Source: Euborellia annulipes (lineage: Eukaryota > Arthropoda > Insecta > Dermaptera > Anisolabididae). From it: a DNA stretch of 64,000 bases. How positions within the stretch are numbered: the stretch's first letter is position 1; the number at the start of each line of letters is the position of its first letter. This document shows, piece after piece, positions 33,955-45,000 of the stretch. The notes under the pieces are model-generated. The model made no database searches. It saw only the letters and a list, made by a program, of their open reading frames with translations, and had not been told where the DNA came from. Location of the stretch: positions 1 through 64,000 of the forward strand of contig JAKCPI010012563.1 in NCBI GenBank assembly GCA_023213315.1. Reading direction: 5' to 3'. Position numbers and translations under genes: made by a program.

Positions 33955-34235
33955 CAGTAGCGTATCCAGGTGGGGGCAAACGGGGGCACTTGCCCCCCCC
34001 CCTCCTCTCTCCGCCCCAGGCGCATCAAGCCTTTGGCGCCCCTCGATACCGGCATAGGCGCCCTAGCGCTTCCGGCTTTTTACCTAAATCTCCGGCTGCT
34101 TTTTTTTGAAATTTCATAATAAATTCATTTTATATCACAAATGCGGAGAAAAATTACAAAAAAAAAAGTTCGAATGAGATTCGTACCCCAGTTGAACTTT
34201 GGCCCCCTCGCCCTCAAAGGCTAGTTACGCCGCTG
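33955..34235. mobile_element. hAT-like MITE, imperfect 8-bp target duplication
   Basis: Ends CAGTAGCGTATCCAGG and CTAGTTACGCCGCTG; flanks TTTATTTG and TTTACTTG agree at 7 of 8. Interior G/C-rich (GGCGCCC...CGCATCAAGCC). Confidence 0.8.
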
Positions 34236-34417
34236 TTTACTTGTAGTCAGTTTTTTTTTTTTTTTTTTTTTTTCAAAAATTGAAAAAATAGTTGTGAAGG
34301 AACAAAATAAAAAGGCAATTTGTTTTTTTCAAAATCTACCTGGAATAATTTAGACATATCGCGGATGCCATCCAACATTGCCTTTCGGCAATCGACATTC
34401 TAAACAATTATAATAAC

Positions 34418-35625
34418 AGGGATTGGTAAAATCCTTTAGAAAGGATTAGCGATCTGGTCAGTTCGGACGATCCGATGCTGCCAAAGGATTAGCTATATTA
34501 AAGGATTAGCGATCCGATCGAGCAAGTTCGGGCGTTCCGATCCGATTTTGAAAAAAAAGATCACTGTTCCAATTAGCAGATCCAGATCCCCGATCCGGAC
34601 TTGCGATCCAGAAATCCGATCCGGATTAACAATCCATAAATCCGATTTGATTCGGAAATCCGATCCAGTTTCAAATGCAATTGCCGAATTAACATCTCAA
34701 TTTGCGCTATACGAACCAAAATAAACCAAGGAGAGTGGCCAATTTGAAAAATAAAGTTTTAAAGGATTAGAAATCCTTTGAAAAGGATCACAAAAATCCA
34801 GAATTGCTGATCCGATTAGCGTCCCGATCCTGAGTTCAGAGAGCAAAAAGGATATCGATCAAAATCCTTAAATCCACCACCATTTCGATTTGGATCGCGA
34901 TCCAGATCCAAGATCCTCCCAGCGGCGTAACTAGCCTTTGAGGGCGGAGGGGGCGAAGCTCAACAGGGGCGCCGTTTTTCGTTCGACCTTTTTTTTTTTT
35001 TTTTTAGTATTCGAATCTCGTTCGGTCTTTTTTTTTGTAATTTTTCTCCGAATTTGTGATATAAAACGAATTTATTATGAAATTTAAAAAAAAAAGCCGT
35101 AAATTTTGGGAAAAAGAATATGCGCGAGGGGCTCCAAAAGCTTGATGTTCCTGGGGCGGGGGGGGGGGGGAGCACCCCTTCACCCCCACCTGAATACGCT
35201 ACTGATATTAACATATACAGTATATAGAGGTAAGAGAAAGTAAAAAATTGTAATTATAAAGCCTCTATATATATATTATTTATTATTTTTGGAATTAAAT
35301 TCATTTAAAATAGTAGAATTCAAGTTGTAATATAATTTTAAAAGAAAACAATTAATTTTTTAAGAGAATCGATGAAAAGAATATGATAAAATCACATTCG
35401 CTGGGCTATATCTTAGAGGCCCTAGGGCGCCTATGCCGGTTTCGGGGGGCGCCAAGGGCTCGATGCGCCTGGGGCGGGGGGGCTCGAGCCCCCCCCTCGC
35501 CCCCCCCCCTGGTTACGCTACTGGATCCTCCCTAAAAAAAGGATTTAGATCCAGATCCAAAAATTCTAGATCGGATCGGATCTTCGGATTTAAATCCAAA
35601 AGGTTTGCGATCCAACCCTGTGTAA
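34418..35625. repeat. GGATCCGAT-rich hAT-like element with nested hAT-like insertion
   Basis: Left CAGGGATTGGTAAAATCC and right GCGATCCAACCCTG resemble inverted hAT ends. The interior is degenerate repeats of AAAGGATTAGCGATCCGATC. It is interrupted by 34920-35523. Confidence 0.65.
34920..35523. mobile_element. Compound hAT-like insertion, 8-bp duplication GATCCTCC
   Basis: GATCCTCC at 34912-34919 and 35524-35531 brackets CAGCGGCGTAACTAG...GGTTACGCTACTG. Within it 34920-35204 alone also looks like a complete element (ends CAGCGGCG and CGCTACTG), and a GGTAAGAGAAAGTAAAAA family scrap lies between the halves. Confidence 0.8.
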
Positions 35626-35865
35626 TATTATACTAATAAGTAAGATAAAAAAACATATATAAAGGGGGCGAAGATACTTTAAAAAATCTTTCTTTCTGAT
35701 TAATGAGAAGTAGCGCGCGCTTCCATGATTGGCCAAGAGAATGCAAATACTCATTTATCGAAAGTTTTTTGAAAGCAACTTCACCTGTAGTATGTTATAT
35801 TTTTTTAACTTGTATCTAGTATTCTATTCATTTTTTTTTATATATAGATAATATAAGTTAGCGTT

Positions 35866-36115
35866 TTTTTTTTTTTTTTTTTTCTCATTCACACTCACAC
35901 TCACACACATTCACACTGTCTTTTCGGCAACTTAGGCCATTTAAGACATTTACGATATCCGTTATTATTAAATTATATATATTGGGGTCCAGGCATTCTT
36001 ATTTAAGCCATTTGGTATCCAATTGGCTTAAATAAAATCATCGGACTGCCTGGGGTCGAACCCGCGACGTTTGGTATATGAGGTTAGCACGCAACCTCTA
36101 CGCCACCCCGAGGGC
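35866..36115 (-). mobile_element. tRNA-derived SINE (long family) with 13-bp target duplication
   Basis: ATAAGTTAGCGTT at 35853-35865 and 36116-36128. Minus strand: CCCTCGGGGTGGCGTAGAGG (tRNA-like A box), GTCGCGGGTTCGACCCCAGG (B box), GCAGTCC, CCATTTGG halves, GCCGAAAAGACAGTGTG, A-rich tail abutting the left duplication, exactly as target-primed insertion predicts. No TSD differences, so fairly young. Confidence 0.9.
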
Positions 36116-36128
36116 ATAAGTTAGCGTT

Positions 36129-36683
36129 AATAACAATATTTCTCAAGACATCAAAATCCTGCAGGATAGGCAATACTTCTTACAGGTTTTAAAGGAACAG
36201 CTTCCGCCATCCAGCGATAATCAAATGAACTATTTGCAAGGGTTGACAACAGAATGGTCGTGAAATCAGTGAATTGAAATTTAAGATAATTGAATATTTT
36301 TGCAAAAAAAAAAAAAAAACTAATATCACATTAATAAAACATAATGTATCTTCTTTTTTCTAAATGTGAATCAGTTTGAAACATTAAATTACTAACTTAA
36401 AATTTGGATACATTATGACAAAATTAACTATTAAAAATATCTTTTAATAAATAATTAAAATATTAAATAATCTTTTTTTAATATTAATTTTTTAAGTAAA
36501 ATTTATTGTTATTTTTTTTTTAATTCAAATCAAATTAATATAGCGCGCGAATGCAACGCCTCTAGAGGATTTTTGTACAAATGTTGAATTATGTTGCTAA
36601 CTTCTGTCGAAACGAGCTCTTTGTATTCTTTTCATGATTTTTTTCTCCTTGTATTTCTTTGGGCCTCTTTAAATCGTAGCATG
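36129..36683. other. RIF1 upstream sequence
   Basis: AT-rich with a poly-A run near 36305; no recognised repeat family or gene. The part after about 36530 (ATAGCGCGCGAATGCAACGCC) is less repetitive and may belong to the RIF1 promoter. Confidence 0.45.
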
Positions 36684-36696
36684 GCCAATTTCCCGC
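36684..36696 (+). promoter_or_regulatory. CCAAT box overlapping an E2F consensus site upstream of RIF1
   Basis: GCCAATTTCCCGC lies about 220 bp before the RIF1 start codon. GCCAAT is an NF-Y type CCAAT box and TTTCCCGC (36689-36696) is an exact E2F site. The surrounding 36530-36730 is less repetitive than its neighbours. E2F control would suit a replication-timing factor, but activity is inferred from the motif alone. Confidence 0.5.
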
Positions 36697-36916
36697 TTTT
36701 TCCATTCATTTCGTCCATTTTTTTATTAATTTAAGGACATTTTACTTTTAATTTATTTTATATTTATTAATAATATATATAAGATGAGTTTATTTCTTTT
36801 AAGTTCGTTTTGATAAAATATTACATATATTTTCTAGTGAATAAATATTACAATACAATGTTTTAATATTTATACTTGTTAATTATCATTGATATTAAAA
36901 GATTTTTTTATACAAA

Positions 36917-39900
36917 ATGACTTCGCAAAAGGATATAAACGATTTACTTGTCACCTTATCAAGTGAAACAGAAATTTCTAAAATCGTTGAGATCCTCAGC
37001 ACAATTAACAGGCAAGTGAAAAATTTAATTTTCTTATTTATCTCTTGAAAAAACAAAATAATGAAACTATTCTTACCATTTTTTTTTATTATTATTTATA
37101 ATATCATCATTCATTTTTCGTTTGTTTATTTTAAATTAAAGTGATATAGTTTTATTTATATTTTAACATAATTCTTTTAAGACATAGAGTAAATTTATTA
37201 TTTGAATTCATATTCCATTATTATTCAAAAATAACATTGATTATTTCATAAAATCAATAATTTAGTTCATATCTTATTCTTTTATCATCATTATTATTTT
37301 ATTTAAAAAAAACTTATATACATTTATGAGGTTGTTGTATATTATTTCAATTTTTGGTATAATCTAAACAAACCTTACATAGACTATCATCATGCTTATT
37401 ACCCCAAAACATACTCTTATTCCTATTAAAAGATTTACCAAAAAATTATCACTATATAAGACTTTTAGTCAATAAATGATTCAAAAATGAATCTAAATTT
37501 TGAAATGCAAACAAAGATTGAGAATTCATTTTTGAAACATTCGCAAATAAATCACTATCAGATAGTGATTGAACTGAATTAAATGTATATAAATACAATT
37601 AAGACCTTAAAGCAAGGATAAAATAACCGAAATACACGATTTAAGTTCATTTATTCATCATCTATGCAAAGCTGTGGAATAAATATATATATATATATAT
37701 ATATACGAAGATAAGTTTTCCTTCAGCTTTTTGAGCTATACAAAACAATCTAATTAAAATTGTGCTATCTCAAAGAAAGTTTTGGAAACAAAACTCAATT
37801 TACAAATGAACATGTTTAAAAAAAAAAAAAATAAAATAAAAAATTTATTTCTCGGATTAAATCGTGTTATACCAAATGGCCTAAATAGAAAATGCCTCGA
37901 CTCCAATAGATATAATTAACGGTTATCGTTAGAGTCTTATATGGCCTAAACTTCCGAAAAGACTGAGTGTGAGTGTGAATGAGAAAAAAGTGTGATTGTT
38001 TAAAAAAAGTGTTATATTTTTTTTTTTTTTTTTTTTTGAATGGGTGCATAAGGTCCGAAGACTTATAATGACCAATAGTCACATGTAGCCAGGAAGAAAA
38101 TAAAAACAAAAGGAGAAGCATAAATATATATATATATATATATATAACTCAGCTAATGACACAAATATATAGTTTTTTATTTCATCTGGCTCCAACGAAC
38201 TGGCTCTTCGTTTTCTGTAATTCTCTAACAATGTATTACTAAATTTAAGAAAAAGTTTCTAAAATTTGACGAAATATTAAACAATAACTTCGAAAATAAA
38301 AAAAAAAAAAATAATAAAAAATACAAATTTAATTTATTTTTATATATTTATTTTTTTCAGTTTTGTTGAAAATGAAATGATTGGAAATGAAGCAAAATTA
38401 TCTCACTCACATATGCAAAGACTCTACGGTGGCCTGATTAATATTCAAGTGTTTGATGAACAAACTATTCCGATATGGCTCAAGATTGTTAAATTATTAA
38501 TAGACAAAAAACTACCAGAGAAAGTGTTTCTTCAATCTTATATTCAAAAGATATTTAAAATATTACCTATATATAAAAATAATCATTTGGACTCAGATCA
38601 AGTCAATATCTCTTTCGAATTATTAATTGAACTTAGCCATGGGATTTTAATATCCACCGATACCAAGTAAGTATTATTTCTTTTTTAAATTTTACTAATG
38701 ATTAACAAATCGGTCACAATTCACATAAAAAATATATACTTTAAATTGTGAATCGTTAAATTACATTATTTTTATTGTTATTGAAAATTTTTATCAAGCG
38801 GTCGTCCACATATTAGGTAAGGCATTAAAGGGGGGGGAAGGACTGGCCAAAAAGTCACCTTAGAGCCGTCCGTATATGTCTTATAGCTATTTATATGTCT
38901 GTTCTCTATATGGCAATTCACTAGGTTAATCATCAACTTATTGGTTTCTAATTTTTTGCATTTTTAAATCAAATAATCTCAAAATAAAAAAAATAAAAAA
39001 TATTCCATAGTAATAATTTGTTGATAAAAATTAAATTAGAAAAATTGAAAAACTATTTTCCTTCCAAGAGAATTTCCTAATAATTTTTACTTTTTTTTTT
39101 TTGTTTTTAGAATTGAGTTGAGTCAGGAATATGAAATATTTATTTCATATGTAAAATGTATACATACATCTTTTAATGACTTTCTAGAAGTATATCCGCT
39201 AAACTGTGTTCTCTTTGCAAAGTAAGTATATTTTGATTATTATTTATAATTTAATGAGATGAAAGATGAATAGTCTTCAATTCATCACTAGTCTATTTTC
39301 GGCTTAAGATCTTTAAAACTTTATCCATACATTACTTTATCTATGCCTAGTTGACTAGATTTCCATCAATTTGTTATTTCCTATTCTCCTTTCTTTGATT
39401 TAAATGATCCAATAAAATATTTTTCAAATTCATGTGTTTTATTTTAGGTATTCCGCTGTCTTCCCTCGACATGCTATTCTTAATGATAGCTTATTTTGGA
39501 TAACACATGCGCTTCGACATATAACATCAGAACAAACCAAGAGTCAAGAATATGGTTGCTTGGCTGTTAGAGCATTGCTGATTACTCTTCCTAATATTAC
39601 ATCGAATATGCTCACACATCTGGATCTGATTTCAAAATTAACTCTTAAAGAATTAAAGTAAGTTAAAAAAACATACTCTGTTCAATAAGAGGGTAGCTCA
39701 TAATAAGTTTAGAAAATATTGCTGGATGTTTTAATTGAAAGCCAGTGTCTTGCATATTAAACGATTCTCTTTGCTGAAGAATACATTTTTATGCGTACAC
39801 ACTGCCCCTCTATTAATCTTTTTTTCAACTGAATATGACCAAGTGTTAGGCCGTTCGAAATATCTCAAAGTAATAATATGAGAAAGGTGGCAATTTCATT

Positions 39901-40905
39901 TTGTAAATATTCTGAAACCTGGTCTACACATAATGTTTTATAGTCAATCTTGAATGATCATGCCATGGTTGTCAAACAAAACGGCAAGTTGGAGGTTTTG
40001 CATGAACTAAATGGGACTCACAAAACAGCAAAATTTCCAATATAATTCTAAGGCACTAATTGAAACATTCTTAATAGCACAAGGTTAAGTTTCAAAAGGA
40101 TTTTATTTTAGCTGATGCGTTAATACGTCGTACCATTTAATATTTATTAATTTAAATATCAGACAAAAGTGCCCTCGGGAGTTGAACCACGGATCCACCG
40201 ATTTGTACTCAGTGTGCCCTTTTTTTATTAATAAATATTAATTGTATGATTTTTCTTCACGGATCTGAACGTGATCATATCTTCTTCTTCTCTCCTCGCC
40301 TCATTCCCGCGATGCGGGTTCGGCGGACCTCACTCTTTCCCTCCAACCCTATCATAAGTTTTTACGACCGGAAAAAATAGGACAGGCCGGCCCGTCGCAC
40401 GGTCTGACACCTGTTAAAAAGAGGAAGAGACAGACATTTAAAGAACGGAAGTACTGCCTGTCCCAGCTCGGGCAGCTCGTGGTCGCCATCCACGTACCCA
40501 CAAGATGTGGGCCCCTGAGCAACTGAACGTGATTATATATAATATCTTAAATATTATGTATATCTTAAATATTATGTATATGATTTCTTATTTGTTAATA
40601 AGTCATCTTCAGAGCTATAACACAAATTCAAACTGTGTGTCATAGCTCTGAAAATGACTTATTAACTATTAAGAAATGCGCATATGCTAAAATAAAATCC
40701 TTTTGAAACTTTGTGCTATGATTATATCTATAATTCGATGATAATTTAATTAAAATTTCCAAACTTACCTCTCCAATGGTGCATTTTAAGCAAACTAGTC
40801 TATTGATTTTTCTACCACAGTTTTCCTTGCCTCTGGCATGTGAAATCAAAAGATTACATTACATCAAAATCTCCCGGAATCGTCAAGAACGACGTGCACA
40901 TGTAG

Positions 40906-40939
<34 letters not shown>

Positions 40940-42032
40940 GGGAATGTAAGCACAATTATTGACACTTCCTGCCTGACGATATCGGACCTAAAGACTGAGT
41001 GAAAGTAGAAGTAGTGCGCACGTTTTTTGTGTGAGACTTGAGGCTAAACTTTACCTGTAGACCACGCTTAAGTGAATCATTAATTAAATTAAATGTTGAT
41101 TAATTAATATATGTTTTTTTTTTCTGTTAATTTCCAGAAAATTTTAGAAATTTGAAATACATGATTCTATCATACTTACTTACTTACAAGTTAGATTAAG
41201 ATTAACAATATGTAGAAATTAATTCTAAAATGTTGTCTCTTTTTTTTAGATTGAAACAATTAATCAAGCCCATGGTAACTGACCACAAATGGGCGGATTT
41301 ATTGCATTTATGTATTGGACTAATTGAAAATCCTCTCCGAAATAATCACGGATTCATCAATCTTATATCACAAGGCATCATAGATAGTTTTAGGTAAGTT
41401 ACGTTACTCTGCCATAAAAAATAAAAAAAATTTCAATTTTAAAAATTACTTTAAAAAAAAAACAACTTTTTAAAGTGGTTTGTATGATGTTATTCCCACA
41501 TAATATGTAAATAGTAAAAAATTTATTTGAGATATATACTTATATAAAGAGATATATTTTATAATTTCTTTTCCAGTCTTGCTGATTGTCGTCAACGAGA
41601 ACTTGCTATTGATTGTTGGCGTCATGGTCTCGAATGTTTCTTAATGACTCCTCATTTAGACGGCGTAAGCCGCTTACAATACATGGAAATTATATTTGTC
41701 AATAATACTTTTAAAGAAACACCCAAACTGATAAAAATTCAAATAGATGCTATCTGGTATTTGATAATAACTCTTCAAAAAAATGCAAGAGATTATACCC
41801 AAGTAAGTTTCTATTTTTTATTTTTCATTTTTTTTAAAAGGCTTCTGCGCGCTTGTGTAGTTTTTGTGATTTAAAAAAAATATTTTATCTATCTCTTTTT
41901 TTTTTTACAGATTGTTTTGGATTTTCTTGTTAAATTGTTTGGACCTCATACTCCTAAAAAACCAAAAGAAAATACACTCCCTAGAACTAAAATTTTATCG
42001 AAGGTAAATAAAAATTTATTAAAACGTATTTA

Positions 42033-42077
<45 letters not shown>

Positions 42078-45000
42078 TATATTTTAAAACAGAACTGGGG
42101 TGTTGGAATCGGAGCTAAGCTGATCATATGCTATAGAGGAGATATTAAAATTTTCAATTGCTCCGACTGCAACACATCTAATCATTATTTTATACGTTTA
42201 TAATTTTTTAATTTAAAAATTTAATACAAATAATGTTTAGATTAGTCGGTGTTGGAGTCGGTGCTACAATTTGAATAAACTGAATCCGGCGCTTAAAATT
42301 GCTTTATTTTACATTAGTTTTACTTTCAATTCACAATTTATACAAATTTTAGTAGATTTTACAAAATTCATATATGTAAATCAGGCGCCTTGTTGACTTA
42401 CAAAGGGACAGTTCATTCATAATCTCTATCTATTGTTCAATGCGGGTGCGAAGAATAGTTGCCCATTTCGTGAATTAGGCAAAAATTTTGTTGCCGAATT
42501 CACGAAATAGGCTTAAAATTGCCTAATACGTGAACTCGACAAAGGGCTTGCCAATTTCATGAAATAAGCGAATGAATCATCGATACATCGGCGTAATATA
42601 TATATGGATGATTGTGGGCAGGAGCAGCCAATAAAAAAATCTGTACGTGGTTCCATTCATCGGAGACGTTTCGGTTCTTGTAATTTAAGAGCCATCTTCA
42701 ATCCTTAGATCAGATATGTATATATAATTGCACAGAGATAGTCAGTGAATATTCGTTATTGTTTCCTCATCAAAAAAATGATGTCATATATCATCGATAC
42801 AAGGGCGGATCCAGAGGTGTTTCTCGGGGGGCGGGGGGTAATCTGGTGTGACTAGTCGCACAGCACACTATTTTTTTTTAATTTCGGTAATTTAAAAGCG
42901 CATTCTGTACTTGTTTGCCAGAATATAAATACACATCAAATTTTTAAGTATTAATTTTAAAAATTTTACATTAAAAATAAATTTTTTTGCGAAAAAAAGT
43001 TATTTTTTTCGAATCTCTTGTATCCGCCCTTGCATCGATATTGATACTCACCATTGGAACCATCGTTAAAAATTATTGACCTAGGAATATAATTTTTTGA
43101 TGACGAAACAACAATGTATATGTCAAATGTTATCACTGACTATCTCTGGGCAATTATATCTTAAATTAAAAGAACCGAAACGTCTCCGATCATTGAAACC
43201 TTGATTACCGAGTCTTTTTATTGGCTGCTCCTGCTCACAATTATCCATATATCCGATAATCTTATTTCTTATTTCTAGATGTGTTTATGTCAAAAAAAAA
43301 TTGAAAAAATATTTTTAAATTTAAATTACTTAAAATAATATTATATTTGCTTTTTTTTAGGACTTTTGTGAAGAGGCAGCTCAATATTTGTCTAGGATTT
43401 TAGACATGAATCCAGGAAAAAAGAGAGGCTTTTATTTAGTGCATATTTTGCATTCAAATAAACCAATTGTGAATCATGCCCTTCTAAATAGATTGTGTCA
43501 GCAGTTAATCCATTCTGTTGGTACAACCTTTGAGATGATGGCATTAAATAATCGAGAGGATAGCCGATCAAAAGAAGTACAAGACTTCATCTCTGATTCA
43601 TTAATTAACCATCTCATAAAACGACAAGTGTTAATAACCTTTTCCGAAGGACTTGACAAGTAACTATAATTCATTAAAATATTAACTGGTACTTTATTAT
43701 ACTATATATATATTTTTTTTTTAGATTATTTCGTTGCTTAATACCACTCGCTTTGAAATGTCAAGAGCAGCCAAAAATTCGTCCAGTTCTTGTTGGTTCG
43801 CTAATGAAAAGGATGATAGAGCAGGTCCCTGAGGCATTTCTCTTCTCACCTTCTCATTCACTTATGGTCCATCGACACGGCAGACTTTTAACACCGGTGC
43901 ATTTCTTCTTGGAGATGCTTCTTTCAAATATGTAATTAAAACTTTTATATTTAATTAAACATTACATTAATTTGATTGAGTGAATTGGGATGTTAGTCGA
44001 CTAGCAGGGATTATATTTATGAGACAAAACATTATAATTAATTAAAATTTTCAGATTAATAGTAGAACCAGAATCAATGCCGTTGATTCAGAAATTAATC
44101 GCATTGCTCTCAGACCCGGAACATTGTCTCGAACTCGCCTCCAATTTAACTCGTATCTTTGGTCAAGATTTACATCTCGAAACACGTTCTGATTATGCTG
44201 ATCGGTGAGTAAAGAAATGTTTTTCTTTCTATAATACCTAGGCTTGTTCTCAAACTTTTCTCTTTTATAATATAGTATTAGAATAAGATATAAAATCTAT
44301 CATCAAGATAAAATTTTCTTTTTTAAGGTGCGCGTCTCGAAAAATCGTTAAAACACGATTGACTCGAGGCGGCAAGAGATGGCGTTAGTGGTCCCCATAG
44401 GAATATAAGGGACAAATTGCATTTCATTCTAGATCTTCCAGCTAATTAATTAAAGGCAAAAGATTAATTATTCTTTAACACAATGATTACTAATTTAATT
44501 ATCTACAACTTATAGAGCTCCTTTTTTTTAAATATCTTTTCTTTAATGCGATTAATCTAAAAAAAAAATTTTATTTTTTCGAAAATCAAAAAAAGGGCTT
44601 CTATTATTTGTAGATTTTAAATAGCTTTAATTAAAAAAAAAATTCGAGGTCGATAGCTTTAAAATTGTGGCCGCTGGAAAGTCCCAAAATTAGACGCGCA
44701 CTTTAAAGTCTCTTAGCCATATGTGATATTTATTTTCACGACCATATTTATTTAAATAATAAACTTATTAGCATTCGGGACGCTAACAAGGAAATGACCT
44801 ACCCCTTTTCCGATTTTTTTTTCCAGAAGATTAGTACCCGGTCATTTAAATACCTGCTCATAAGATGAACTTTTTAACAAAATTGTTTTTTCTTTATCTT
44901 TTAACGATTTAATTCTTTTAAAATGATTTTGTTAATCTTCAGTACCAAAGTTTGAGAACAATCAATAGAATATATAGTCTAATAAATTCTTATAAATAGT

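Noticed and set aside
40640..40849. Minus-strand 69-codon frame in RIF1 intron 4
   Set aside because: Overlaps the inverted end of a repeat; no family recognised and no splice context.
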